From contig DAOPJV010000022.1 in the NCBI GenBank assembly GCA_035399845.1, forward strand, positions 1 to 64,000: 64,000 bases of DNA. The letters are read 5' to 3'. Of the stretch, positions 1-9,211 are shown one piece after another (position 1 is the stretch's first letter; every line of letters begins with the position of its first letter). Below the pieces are notes generated by a model. It was not told the origin of the DNA. It saw only the letters and a program-made list of their open reading frames with translations, and did not search any database. This DNA is from ECT2AJA-110-A sp035399845 (GTDB lineage: Bacteria > Planctomycetota > Phycisphaerae > UBA1845 > UTPLA1). Both the position numbers and the translations under genes were made by a program.

Positions 1-106
1 CTAGAATTCAAGTGACTACGGCCCGTCACGAAGAAGAGCTTGCGCCGACGCCCTGCTGCGTCGCGGAGCGTCGTTGCTCGCTCGCCTGACCCATAAGGGA
101 GCGATC

Positions 107-463
107 ATGGAACAGCCCCCCAAAACCGACAACGAGAAAGACGTCGGCGAAATCAACAGCGCCACAGTCCTCCTCGGCCGGCTGATATGGATGATGGTCG
201 GACCGGTCATGCTCGTGTACGTAACGTACTCGATCATCTCCAGCGGCGAGGGATGGCTGACGCCATGGGACTTCGCCTACGCCGTGATTGCCCTGCTGAT
301 GCTCGGTGGTCGCTGGATCGAACAGCGATCCGGCGCGGCGATGACCGTGATGGGAAATCGATCGACACCGGAGCACTTCGCCCGATACGTTCGCATCCTG
401 CTGCCCGCCGCAATCGGGGCGTGGATCATCGCAAATGTCGTCGGAAACCACCTGCTGACCTGA
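107..463 (+). CDS. small membrane protein, unknown function
   Basis: A 118-residue protein with a charged N-terminus (about 30 residues, Asp/Glu/Lys rich) followed by three hydrophobic segments: about residues 28-48, 58-76 and 97-117. I do not recognise the family. The ATG at 107 is preferred over an upstream in-frame TTG at 74 because AAGGGAG lies at 95-101, a good ribosome binding site. It converges with the large minus-strand gene that ends at 514, so it stands alone here. No catalytic or binding motif is visible, so only a membrane location can be inferred. Confidence 0.7.
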   Translation: MEQPPKTDNEKDVGEINSATVLLGRLIWMMVGPVMLVYVTYSIISSGEGWLTPWDFAYAVIALLMLGGRWIEQRSGAAMTVMGNRSTPEHFARYVRILLPAAIGAWIIANVVGNHLLT

Positions 464-513
464 CGACGGCCGCCAGACTTCGGCGGCAGTTCAGAATGAC
501 GCCCGCCGCAGAG

Positions 514-3500
514 CTACCCGCCGATCATCGCGTCGATGAACGGCGCGATGTCGGCGCCATTCACGACGCTGTCGTCGTTCAGATCGGCGCGTGCGAGCAC
601 GATCGGCTGGGCGTTGGCGCCGACGAGCGCCTTCACGAAAAGCGCCACGTCCATCGCGTCGACACTTCGGTCGTTGTTGATGTCACCCGGAATTTCGCCG
701 CAGTCATCGGGCACGCCATCGTTGTCGGCGTCGTTTCCGGCAAGATCGCATCGATCGGGCAGGCCGTTCAGGTTGCAGTCTTCCGTCGTGTTGCGGGCCA
801 GTTGAAGGTCTTCAAGGGCGCCTCCGTCGATCCTGCAGAGGACATCGGGCATGAAATCGCCGTCAAGATCATCGGCGAGAACTCCCGTCGGCAGCCTGCC
901 GATATCCAGGATCATCCGTTGCGTCCAGAACTGCTGGCTTCCGTCGCGGTTCTCGTGCCAAACGACCTGCTTTCGAACTCGAAGCGTCGAAATGACATCC
1001 ATGTCACCGTCACGATCGATGTCGCACGCCGCAACGTAAATCGTGTCGTCACCTGGCGCCGCGATCGTGTTGCGCGGACCGAAGCTTCCCTGACCGTCGG
1101 TATTCTCGTACCAAGTCACCCGGCGGCCCCACGATGCCGCCGCCACGAGATCAAGATCGGAGTCGCGATCCATATCCACAGCGACCAGACTTCGCGGAGA
1201 ATCAATCGTGTCGACGATCGGTCTCAGTTCGAACGCGCCGTGGCCGTCGGCGTTCCTGAAATATCGAATGTGGTCCTCTGACGCCGCGGCAACGGCGACA
1301 TCGACGTCACCGTCATTGTCAAAGTCCGCCGCGACCAAGCCTGATACGCAGTCGAGCGTGTTCGATACGATCCGCGGACCTGAGAACTGACCGAGTCCGT
1401 CGAGATTTTCGAACCAACAGAGGGTATCGGCGCCGCAGAATCCAGCGACCAGGTCAATGTCACCATCGCCATCGACATCGACGGCTGCGATCGACGAGGC
1501 GCCACTCAGAGAAATCGTACGATGCCGAGGCGGACCGAAGGCGCCGCGGCCATCAAGATTCTCGAACCAGACAATGGATTTGAGGCCTGGATTCAGACCG
1601 CCGGTCGACGCGGCGACATCCATATCGCCGTCTCCATCGAAGTCCCCCAGGGCGACAGGCGCATTAGAGAAATCGTAGTCCGACTCAACTTCACCCACGA
1701 GGCGGCGCTCCCCGAAGACCGCGCCTTCGACGGTCTCAAACCAGAAGAACTCATCATGCCCATCGGCGATGACGATGTCCGCGTCACCGTCATTATCGAT
1801 GTCACCTGACGCCAGGTCGCTGACGTTGCCGGCGTCGACCACTTCCTGGATATCAAACGTCACCAGGGTTTCGCAGGCGTCCAGGATTCCGTTTCCGTCG
1901 CAGTCGCCCGCCGCAAGCTCACAGCTATCCGGAACACCGTTGCGATCGCAGTCGTGGAGGGCGATTTCGCAATCGTCGGGAACACCATTGGCGTTACAGT
2001 CGTTGTCGAGCAGTTCGCAGTCATCGGGAACGCCGTTGCCGTTACAGTCGCTCATCGCCACGTCGCAGTCGTCGGGGACGCCATTATCGTTACAATCGTT
2101 GCCGAGCAGTTCGCAGGAATCCGGAATTCCATTCACGTTGCAGTCATCGACGAGGCCATCGAGAATCTCGCAGATATCGAGTCGGCCCGACGCGTTGCAG
2201 TCGTTCTCGGATAGCTCACAACTGTCCGGAATCGCGTTGCCATTGCAATCGGTCTCGGCGGCGCCGATCTCGCAAATATCTCGCACCGCGTTGCCGTTGC
2301 AATCGTCGTCCGGCTCGCAATCATCGGGGACGCCATTGCCATTGCAGTCATTCCCGGCCAGTTGGCATTCGTCGGGAATGCGATCGCCGTTACAGTCGTC
2401 GCTCTTGTTAAGCAGTACTTCGGCGGCGCCCGTTGCGGCGTTTGCGACGAGAAGATCGAGATCGAAATCGCCATCCACGTCCGCGGCGTCGAGCCGTCCG
2501 GAAATCACCTCTGCGCCGGGCATCGCGGCCGCGGCGGCGAACGTTCCCGCCCCGTCCGTGTTTTCGCACCAGAGGAGGAGCCCCTCCGTCGGTCGTGACG
2601 TGAGGACATCGAGATCTCCATCTCGATCCAGGTCGAAGGCGAACGCATAGAGCGCGGCGCCGGCGGGCAGGTTGACGCGTGAGGCAAAGGACCCCAGCCC
2701 ATCGGTATTCTCGTACCAGCCCACGCTGTCATCTTCGTGGGACGTTGTCAGCAGATCGATGTCGCCGTCGGAATCGAGGTCCGCCGCCTGAAACGAAAAG
2801 ACATCCGACTCCACGTGCCCCGTCGCCTGGGCGGGCCCCAGAGCGCCAAGTCCGTCGGTATTCGCGTGCCAGACGATTTCGTCCGTCTCATACGAAACGG
2901 CGGCAATATCCAGATCGGAATCGCCGTCGAAGTCCGCGACAGCAATATTCAGCGGCCTGATCGAAAACGCGCTGGACGCGGGGGTCGTCGCAAAGGTCCC
3001 GGCGCCATCGAGATGGGCGACCCAGAACACATAGGAGTCGTTGTCATGGGCCGAAACGATGTCCAGATCTCCATCGCCGTCCATGTCGGCTGGAATCGCG
3101 GCGACGGCGCCGTTCGCAAAACTCACGATCGTCTTCCGCGCGCTGAAACCGCCTGCGCCATCGCGGTTCTCGTACCAATCGATCGCACTGTCAAAGAGCC
3201 GCGCGGACAGCAGGTCGTTGTCCCCATCGCCATCGAGATCGACCGCGACCAGGTGTTTCACACCATGGGCGTCGCCGTCGATGATGATGGCGTCGCCAAA
3301 ATCGCCCAGGCCGTTGAGGTTTCTATGCCATTCGATTTTCTGAAGGGTGGACGACGCCACAACGAGATCGGCGTCGCCGTCCGAATCCATGTCGGCCAGC
3401 AGCAATGCGCCGCTGTTGGGGGCGTTCGTCGAATAGCCGGGCGCGAAGGCGGGCGCCGTATCAACGACGTCGTCGACGCCATTGGAGTCACAGTCAGTCA

Positions 3501-3600
3501 CACCCGCGGCGCTTGTACTCACAAACGCCAGCGACACCACAACGACGACGCCCATGGCGAAACGGCCACGGCGAATCAAACACTCGACGACGCTCGACAT
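514..3600 (-). CDS. secreted FG-GAP/VCBS double beta-propeller protein with Cys/Asp stalk and dockerin-like tail
   Basis: This 1028-residue protein starts with a signal peptide (hydrophobic run about 16-32). Two blocks of seven FG-GAP-type Asp-rich motifs (pattern DxDxDGDxDL) follow; in block one they recur about every 51 residues (near 70, 120, 172, 223, 274, 323, 374), which fits a seven-bladed calcium-binding propeller. Block two (about 600-940) repeats this. Between them (about 402-576) are eleven DCNxNGxPDxC units that resemble thrombospondin type 3 calcium stalks. The last 55 residues carry two GDxNxDxxVxxxD half-motifs like type I dockerins. The start at 3600 follows GGAGGAG (3608-3614 on the opposite strand). 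Function is probably surface binding or adhesion; no enzyme motif is seen. Confidence 0.9.
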   Translation of the reverse strand: MSSVVECLIRRGRFAMGVVVVVSLAFVSTSAAGVTDCDSNGVDDVVDTAPAFAPGYSTNAPNSGALLLADMDSDGDADLVVASSTLQKIEWHRNLNGLGDFGDAIIIDGDAHGVKHLVAVDLDGDGDNDLLSARLFDSAIDWYENRDGAGGFSARKTIVSFANGAVAAIPADMDGDGDLDIVSAHDNDSYVFWVAHLDGAGTFATTPASSAFSIRPLNIAVADFDGDSDLDIAAVSYETDEIVWHANTDGLGALGPAQATGHVESDVFSFQAADLDSDGDIDLLTTSHEDDSVGWYENTDGLGSFASRVNLPAGAALYAFAFDLDRDGDLDVLTSRPTEGLLLWCENTDGAGTFAAAAAMPGAEVISGRLDAADVDGDFDLDLLVANAATGAAEVLLNKSDDCNGDRIPDECQLAGNDCNGNGVPDDCEPDDDCNGNAVRDICEIGAAETDCNGNAIPDSCELSENDCNASGRLDICEILDGLVDDCNVNGIPDSCELLGNDCNDNGVPDDCDVAMSDCNGNGVPDDCELLDNDCNANGVPDDCEIALHDCDRNGVPDSCELAAGDCDGNGILDACETLVTFDIQEVVDAGNVSDLASGDIDNDGDADIVIADGHDEFFWFETVEGAVFGERRLVGEVESDYDFSNAPVALGDFDGDGDMDVAASTGGLNPGLKSIVWFENLDGRGAFGPPRHRTISLSGASSIAAVDVDGDGDIDLVAGFCGADTLCWFENLDGLGQFSGPRIVSNTLDCVSGLVAADFDNDGDVDVAVAAASEDHIRYFRNADGHGAFELRPIVDTIDSPRSLVAVDMDRDSDLDLVAAASWGRRVTWYENTDGQGSFGPRNTIAAPGDDTIYVAACDIDRDGDMDVISTLRVRKQVVWHENRDGSQQFWTQRMILDIGRLPTGVLADDLDGDFMPDVLCRIDGGALEDLQLARNTTEDCNLNGLPDRCDLAGNDADNDGVPDDCGEIPGDINNDRSVDAMDVALFVKALVGANAQPIVLARADLNDDSVVNGADIAPFIDAMIGG

Positions 3601-3978
3601 GAATCCGCTCCTCCGGGATATGCGCCCCGGTTCACCCCATGACGCATGAACACGAACGCATGCGGCGCGATGGAACCGGCGCCGCCGCACGGCGTCCGAA
3701 GTTCATCTAGTCTCCCATCCGACGGGAACATAACGGACAAGTCGGAATTTTTTGAGAGAATCGAAGATATCCACGACACCCCGGGGAAACGGCTCGTTCA
3801 TAATGAAGCCGCTGAGGCGTGTCGAGAGGCAGCCCGGATGGATCGAATGAGAGCGGGGCCCCGATTCGGCGGCGGGCGTTATGAACCCCACAACGCCTGC
3901 GCTTCGCCCGAAGCCGAACCGAGGCTCTGTCGCGATGACGGCGTGGATCGAGGAATCAGAGAAGCCGCAGGCGCATCA
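3601..3978. other. intergenic region, 378 nt
   Basis: This gap separates two minus-strand genes. It carries the strong ribosome binding site of the propeller gene (3608-3614). A 10-nt GC palindrome, CGGGGCCCCG, lies at 3854-3863 beyond the end of the rhamnosidase gene. No convincing promoter, RNA gene or coding frame was seen. Confidence 0.5.
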
Positions 3979-6900
3979 CTATTTCGTCCACGCGGCTTTC
4001 AACTCGTACTGACCGGCCGGAGCGAGAATCGCAATTGAATCTGTGTCGCGCGACGCGACGCTCACATCCGGCGTCTCGGCGATCGGCCGGCCGTCGATCA
4101 TCACCGAATCAACGTCGGACGTCGGGACGTGCACGATGGCCGAAGCGTTGGCTGGGATCCGTACATCGAGCAGGATGGCGTCCTTCTCGATCCGCCAGGC
4201 GCACTCGACGCGACCCCGCATGGTATCGAGCGAGCCGCGCGCCCATTTCACGGCGCCGCCGGGCGCCGGCCGAATGACGATCTGTGCGTAGCCCGGATGC
4301 GACGGGTCGGGGTTGATTCCGACGACGGATCGCATCATCCACTCGCCGACGGAGCCGAGGGCGTAGTGCGCGAAGGAGTTCATGCCGGGGTTCTGGTAGC
4401 CGCGACCCTCGACATAGCCGTCCCAGCGTTCCCAGATGGTCGTGGCGCCGTGGTCGATGGCGTAGCCCCAGGATGGCATGCGCCGATTGCCGATGAGTCG
4501 ATAGGCCTCTTCGTTGTAGCCGGCGGCCGTCAGCTCATTCATCAGGCAGATCGTGCTGTGGAAACCCGTGGCGATGGCGCCGTCGTATCGCTCGAAGGTC
4601 TCGACCATGCGTTTGGCCGCGGCGGCCCGCTTCTCCTTCGGCAGCAGGTCGAACGCCAGTGCGATGGCGTAACCGGCCTGTGTATCGCCCGCGATGCGGC
4701 CGGCCTCATCGACGTACGCGTGATTGAAGGCCTCGCGGATTCGCTTTGCCAGTTCGCCGTATCGCCGGGCGTCCTCCGTCTGATCTATGGCGGCGGCCAT
4801 GCGCGAGACGAGTTCCGTCGATCGGGCGAAGAAGGCCGTTGCGAAGACCTCCTTGGGCATCTCGGCGCCATGTTCGGGCCAGCCGTCGAGTCGCAGCGTG
4901 TCGGCGTTCAGCCAGTCGCCGTAGTCGTTGTTGCGCTTGTTCTTCCAGAGCAGTTCGGGGTTCTCCCGATGGATCCAGTCGATCCACGCCTTCATTGCAT
5001 CGAGGTTCTTCCGAATGATGCGCTTGTCGCCGTAGTTGACGTAGCCGGCCCAGGGGACGAAGACGCCCGCGTCGCCCCAGGCGGGCACACCTGAGAATCG
5101 CGCCTCCGGGTTGTAGGGATGCGGCGCGAAATCGGGGAAGCGACCGTCCTTTGTCTGGGCGTCGCGCATGTCACGCATCCACTTCTCGTAGAAGGCGGCC
5201 ATGTTCATGTTGAAGCAGGCGGTCTGGGCGAAGGCGAGGATATCGCCCGTCCAGCCCATGCGTTCGTCGCGTTGCGGGCAGTCGGTCGGCACGCTCATCA
5301 TGTTGGCGCGCTGCGTCCAGCGGATGTTGGCCCAGAGCTTGTTGAGCAAGGCGTCGGAGCACTCAAACTCGCTCACGATCGGCGGCGCCGAGTGAAGTAC
5401 GCGCCCCGTCACATCGCTCAGCGCCGGCTTCGCCGTGAGCCCCGTCAACTCCACATAACGGAAGCCGTGGTACGTGAACTGCGGTTCAAATGTGTCGATT
5501 CCGTTCGACGCGAACGTGAAGATGTCCGTCTGCGATGCGGCGCGGAGATTCTCCGTATAGATCGTGCCGTCGGGATTCAGAACCTCGGCGTGGCGCAGCG
5601 TCACCTGCTGGCCGGGCTTGCCGCTGACTCGCAGTCGACACCAGCCGACCATGTTCTGCCCCATGTCGACGACAAAGACGCCGGGCCTTGGTTCGCTGAC
5701 CGCGATCGGCTTGATCTCCCGTGTCACTCGAATCGGGTCGTTCATCTGGGCGTCGCGTTCGGCGCCGTTATCATCGAACGTCGCGGCGGCCGGCCACGTC
5801 GAGTCGTCGAACGACGGCGAATCGACCGCCTGAATGCGGCGGCGGGCGTCGTAGATGTCGCCGTCGAGCAGGTCCGCCTGGCGCAGCGGGCCTTCTGTCG
5901 TGAATTTCCAGGAATCATCGGAAATGAGCTGAACGCGATCGCCGTCGTCGTACTCAACCTCCACCTGCATGAGCAGACGCGGTCGTCGGCCGTAGAAAGC
6001 GCGGGGGCGCCCACCGGGCGCGATGCCCGCCAGACCGATGCGCCCCGCAAACCAGCCATCCGCCAGCTGGGCGACAACGACGTTACCGCCGGCGCGAAGC
6101 TGTGATGTCACGTCAAATGTCTGGTACTGGATGCGTTTGTTGTAATCCGTCCATTCCGGGGCAAGCTGATGATCGCCGACGCGCTCGCCGTTGAGGCGCA
6201 GGGCGTAGAAGCCCTGCGCTGTCACGTAAACCGTCGCGCGGCGGATGGCGGCGTCGCTGCGAAGCGGAAACGCCTTGCGCAGCAGCGGCGGCGTCAGCGG
6301 GTTCATTCCCTTCGGTCCATGGGAGACTTTGTCGCCGTCAACGAGGCGGGCTCTGGACCAGTCGTTGTTTTCGATGCTGTCGCTGGCGGAGACGCTGGCG
6401 CCCTCTGCGAGGTTGGCGCCATCTCGCAGAACTTCGACTTCCGCCAGCGCGAGACCGAATTCACCGGGACCTCGATGTGCGAGCTTTGTGACGGACAGGC
6501 GGACGTAGCGCGCCGTGGCGGCGTCGAAATTCAGGCGGAGCGATTCGACGCCGGGATTGGGAACATCCTGCGCCGTGCGGTCCACGAGCTTCGTGGCGTC
6601 GGCGAATTCGGGATTGTTCGCCGATTCGATGTGAAAGCGGATGGGGAACATAAAGCCGGGGACATCTTCGCGCCAATTGTAGGGTCGCGCCGGACAGAGG
6701 CGGATTTCATCAAAGGTCTTCACGGCGCCGAGATCGATGACGAGCCACTTGGCGCCGTCGGCGGCCTTGGTGAATTCGGAGTGATAGCCGTTGTTGGCGG
6801 GTTGAAATGTGTCGCTGTCGGCGGCTTCACCAATCCACTTGGCGCGCCAGTCCGTCGGCCGCAGCAGGCCCATCGACCAATGGGCGACATCGCTCCAGGG

Positions 6901-7275
6901 CGACGGGTGATCGTGTTCATCCCAGAGGCGCACGCGCCAGAATGCGTGCGTTCGGGAGACCAGCGGCTTTCCCGCATAGCGGATCAGGGCCGAATCGCTC
7001 GACTCGACGCGCGAGGAATCCCACAGGTCGGGCTTGCCGTCGGCGAGGCGGTCTGCCGATGAGGCGACCTGGATCTGGCAGGCCGTCTGGCGGGCGCCGC
7101 GCGCGTCGCTTGTCATGACCCAGCTCAGCCGCGGGCGTTCGACATCGATGCCGAGCGGGTTGTCCAGAAACTCGCAGCGCAGTTGCGATGGGGCGTCCGG
7201 CGCGGCAAACAGCTCGCCCGATGTTCCGGACAGGAGGATCACAACACACATTGACAACGGCGGGAAACGCTTCAT
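3979..7275 (-). CDS. secreted alpha-L-rhamnosidase, GH78
   Basis: A 1098-residue protein with a signal peptide (about 1-25), predicted to remove terminal alpha-L-rhamnose from glycans outside the cytoplasm or in the periplasm. Order of domains: fibronectin-like N-terminus (about 28-140), an inserted discoidin-like jelly roll (about 165-285), a second beta domain (about 340-480), the rhamnosidase beta domain (about 520-635), then the (alpha/alpha)6 barrel and a C-terminal beta domain. The family signature CPQRDERMGWTGD lies at about 666-678 and supplies the acidic active-site residues; TTIWERWDGY further on supplies the other catalytic Glu. The ATG at 7275 is chosen because the signal peptide begins there and GAGGG precedes it. 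The discoidin-like insert could bind carbohydrate. Substrate specificity cannot be read from sequence. Confidence 0.93.
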   Translation of the reverse strand: MKRFPPLSMCVVILLSGTSGELFAAPDAPSQLRCEFLDNPLGIDVERPRLSWVMTSDARGARQTACQIQVASSADRLADGKPDLWDSSRVESSDSALIRYAGKPLVSRTHAFWRVRLWDEHDHPSPWSDVAHWSMGLLRPTDWRAKWIGEAADSDTFQPANNGYHSEFTKAADGAKWLVIDLGAVKTFDEIRLCPARPYNWREDVPGFMFPIRFHIESANNPEFADATKLVDRTAQDVPNPGVESLRLNFDAATARYVRLSVTKLAHRGPGEFGLALAEVEVLRDGANLAEGASVSASDSIENNDWSRARLVDGDKVSHGPKGMNPLTPPLLRKAFPLRSDAAIRRATVYVTAQGFYALRLNGERVGDHQLAPEWTDYNKRIQYQTFDVTSQLRAGGNVVVAQLADGWFAGRIGLAGIAPGGRPRAFYGRRPRLLMQVEVEYDDGDRVQLISDDSWKFTTEGPLRQADLLDGDIYDARRRIQAVDSPSFDDSTWPAAATFDDNGAERDAQMNDPIRVTREIKPIAVSEPRPGVFVVDMGQNMVGWCRLRVSGKPGQQVTLRHAEVLNPDGTIYTENLRAASQTDIFTFASNGIDTFEPQFTYHGFRYVELTGLTAKPALSDVTGRVLHSAPPIVSEFECSDALLNKLWANIRWTQRANMMSVPTDCPQRDERMGWTGDILAFAQTACFNMNMAAFYEKWMRDMRDAQTKDGRFPDFAPHPYNPEARFSGVPAWGDAGVFVPWAGYVNYGDKRIIRKNLDAMKAWIDWIHRENPELLWKNKRNNDYGDWLNADTLRLDGWPEHGAEMPKEVFATAFFARSTELVSRMAAAIDQTEDARRYGELAKRIREAFNHAYVDEAGRIAGDTQAGYAIALAFDLLPKEKRAAAAKRMVETFERYDGAIATGFHSTICLMNELTAAGYNEEAYRLIGNRRMPSWGYAIDHGATTIWERWDGYVEGRGYQNPGMNSFAHYALGSVGEWMMRSVVGINPDPSHPGYAQIVIRPAPGGAVKWARGSLDTMRGRVECAWRIEKDAILLDVRIPANASAIVHVPTSDVDSVMIDGRPIAETPDVSVASRDTDSIAILAPAGQYELKAAWTK

Positions 7276-7510
7276 GACGCCCTCGAATGAATGAGATGAC
7301 GGCCACGCGCAACGTGTCGCCAATGCGCCGTAGCTCGCGTGGAATTCAGGTCACTATTATTCGAGAATCCAGCCGATGCGGTAGGCGACAATTCGCGCGC
7401 GAGGGGGAGAATCGTTGCATTGGGCGTATGGAACGCCCGATTTCCGACGGCGCTGACATTCGCTGCTCTGAAAATCAACCGCTGGGACGAGATTCCCAAA
7501 TCGAGTTGCT

Positions 7511-7534
7511 GGTACGAGATTCCCTTCTCGTACC
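7511..7534. repeat. palindromic repeat, GGTACGAGA family, copy 1
   Basis: Arms GGTACGAGAT and TTCTCGTACC flank a TCCC loop; nine of ten arm positions pair. A degenerate copy (GGGACGAGAT followed by TCCC) lies just before it at about 7483-7508. The same palindrome recurs five more times near 8.9-9.1 kb. It lies between the start of the rhamnosidase gene and the end of the lipoprotein gene. Confidence 0.75.
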
Positions 7535-7564
7535 CTCCAATCGGCCGGCCCACTGCGTCCGGAA

Positions 7565-8803
7565 CTACTCCCGCGCGAGCGTCGGGAGAATTGCGTCAGC
7601 AACCTGCCGATCGCAGGCGTCTTTGGACTTGTGTGTGCCGAGGAATCCCAGGTTTCCGTTGGACACCTCGAAGACTGAAGCGTGTTTCAAGAATGTTCTG
7701 GCGCGGCTGTCGAACAACGGTGAAAGAGCATATCGCGTCGTCTGCGGATCGCCGTCATCGTCGATGAGTATCACGATGGCGTGCATCTGCGGATGTTCCG
7801 CGAAGAGCGTCGCAACGTCGGCGTCAGTCGGGGCGCTACCCTTGTCTGTCACAACGATCAGGTGTGTCGGATCGGATGGAAGCAGTGACTTCACCGCGGC
7901 GCCCAGATCTTCGGAGTCTCCGATCGGCGTATCGTCGAGGACGGCGCACGCGGCGCTGACGTTCGAGGCGCTGCACGGCTGCAGTTCGGATGCGACGGCG
8001 TCGTTCGGCGTTCGCATCACCTGAAACCGAGCGTCGGATGGAAGACTCCGGAGTATTCTCTGGGTGACTTTGAGGCCGTAGCGCGCGTAATCCGTCATTG
8101 AGCCGGAGCAGTCGACGATCAATGCGACGCGGGAATGGGGACCGATGAAGTCCCCCTCGGCGACGCCCGACGAAGTCGCGACGATGCGCTGATGATTCGA
8201 GGCGAACGTCGCCGTCGTTCCCTCTCGCTTCAGTGTGAAGCCCTCGGTCGACTCGACGCGACCATCAAAGGCGAGCCATCGAGACTTGCCCCACGCCTCG
8301 GCGGACTTGCGCATCAACTCGTTATCAGGCAGTTCGATAGATACTCGCCACATCCGGCGTCTGGCGAACTCGCCGCGGGAATAGAACGCGCTCTGAAGGG
8401 CTTCGCCCGGCTCGCGAACGCGGCCCGATGTTCCCCGCGGCGCGTAGTCCAGGTTGACGATGATCTTCCCATTCGCGCGTTCGACATCGCTAACGCGGCC
8501 CGTGAATCGGAAACTCCGGCCCACAAGCTTGCGGCCGAAGTCGTCGAGCGGGCCCGAATCCCTGGCGAGCGCTTCCTGTTCCTGGAGCGCCGTCATGTGA
8601 CAGTACCAGTCGGCGTAGCGAACGAGTTCGGGTTCGACGCGGCTGAATTCGGGCGGTCCGGCTCGCATCGGGCGAGACGACGGCGGGATCGTCGTCGTGG
8701 CCACGGGCGGCGGCGCCTCCTGTTGGACGACGCTCTCACGCTCACTGCAGGCGAGCGAAAACGCAAGAAAGGCGAACATCACGATGGCGGTGTATCGACG
8801 CAT
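7565..8803 (-). CDS. VWA-domain lipoprotein
   Basis: This 412-residue protein starts with a lipoprotein signal peptide ending FSLAC, with the acylated Cys at residue 19. A middle region of unknown fold is followed by a von Willebrand factor A domain beginning near residue 230 with VALIVDCSGSM, an intact DxSxS metal site. VWA domains bind protein ligands through a metal ion, so a surface adhesion or assembly role is likely, but the partner is unknown. The ATG at 8803 follows GGAGGAA. It is flanked on both sides by intergenic palindromes and seems to be a single-gene unit. Confidence 0.85.
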   Translation of the reverse strand: MRRYTAIVMFAFLAFSLACSERESVVQQEAPPPVATTTIPPSSRPMRAGPPEFSRVEPELVRYADWYCHMTALQEQEALARDSGPLDDFGRKLVGRSFRFTGRVSDVERANGKIIVNLDYAPRGTSGRVREPGEALQSAFYSRGEFARRRMWRVSIELPDNELMRKSAEAWGKSRWLAFDGRVESTEGFTLKREGTTATFASNHQRIVATSSGVAEGDFIGPHSRVALIVDCSGSMTDYARYGLKVTQRILRSLPSDARFQVMRTPNDAVASELQPCSASNVSAACAVLDDTPIGDSEDLGAAVKSLLPSDPTHLIVVTDKGSAPTDADVATLFAEHPQMHAIVILIDDDGDPQTTRYALSPLFDSRARTFLKHASVFEVSNGNLGFLGTHKSKDACDRQVADAILPTLARE

Positions 8804-8932
8804 GAGTTCCTCCGGCAACCTGTGTCTCTGTCAGTCAACGGACAGGACTGTGGATATTAACGGCCCGCGAAAGTCGCGGCGACGCCAGACAATCAGAGCC
8901 TCGCTGTGCTCAGCGTGGCGAACTCGTTCGCT

Positions 8933-9049
8933 CGCTGGTACGGGAATCGCTTCTCGTACCCTCCGCTGTCTCGCTGGTGCGAGAATCCCTTCTCGTACCC
9001 TCTGCTGTCTTCCTGGTACGAGAATCCATTCTCGTACACTCCGCGGCAG
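8933..9049. repeat. three tandem 39-nt units, each carrying a GGTACGAGA palindrome
   Basis: Three palindromes start at 8937, 8976 and 9015, exactly 39 nt apart. Arms are GGTACGGGAA/TTCTCGTACC, GGTGCGAGAA/TTCTCGTACC and GGTACGAGAA/TTCTCGTACA, each round a 4-nt loop (TCGC, TCCC, TCCA). The spacer is also repeated (roughly CCTCCGCTGTCT then CGCTG), so whole units were duplicated. They lie upstream of the lipoprotein gene and downstream of hutI, outside any credible gene. Confidence 0.85.
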
Positions 9050-9063
9050 GAATCCCTTCCTGC
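9046..9063. repeat. short palindrome with the same TCCC loop
   Basis: GCAGGAA, TCCC, TTCCTGC: seven perfect pairs round the same loop as the neighbouring units, but with a different outer arm sequence. It directly follows the tandem 39-nt units. Confidence 0.6.
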
Positions 9064-9108
9064 GAATACGGCGTGGCCCATCCCTTCAGCGATGGCCTGC
9101 CAGGTGTC

Positions 9109-9132
9109 GGGACGAGAAGGGATTCTCGTCCC
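9109..9132. repeat. palindromic repeat, GGGACGAGAA variant
   Basis: GGGACGAGAA, GGGA, TTCTCGTCCC: ten perfect pairs. Compared with the 39-nt units, the third arm pair is changed from T-A to G-C on both sides, so pairing is kept. The loop is the reverse complement of TCCC, so this copy is inverted. Confidence 0.75.
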
Positions 9133-9177
9133 AGCAGCATCCACCCGGCCCACTGAATTGGCGCCCCACCCGGCCAT

Positions 9178-9201
9178 ATGCTTGCCTTGCGGGGCAAGCA
9201 T
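9178..9201 (-). repeat. GTGGCATG-type palindrome, inverted copy
   Basis: Arms ATGCTTGCC and GGCAAGCAT (nine perfect pairs) with a 6-nt loop. On the minus strand it reads GTGGCATGCTTGCC, loop CCGCAA, then GGCAAGCAT, which matches the family found in quantity at 50.3-55 kb. It lies just beyond the stop of hutI. Confidence 0.75.
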
Positions 9202-9211
9202 GCCACGCCGT

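Noticed and set aside
8933..9132. CRISPR array
   Set aside because: The units are 39 nt apart with the spacer also repeated, and each repeat is a palindrome; no unique spacers and no cas gene are near.
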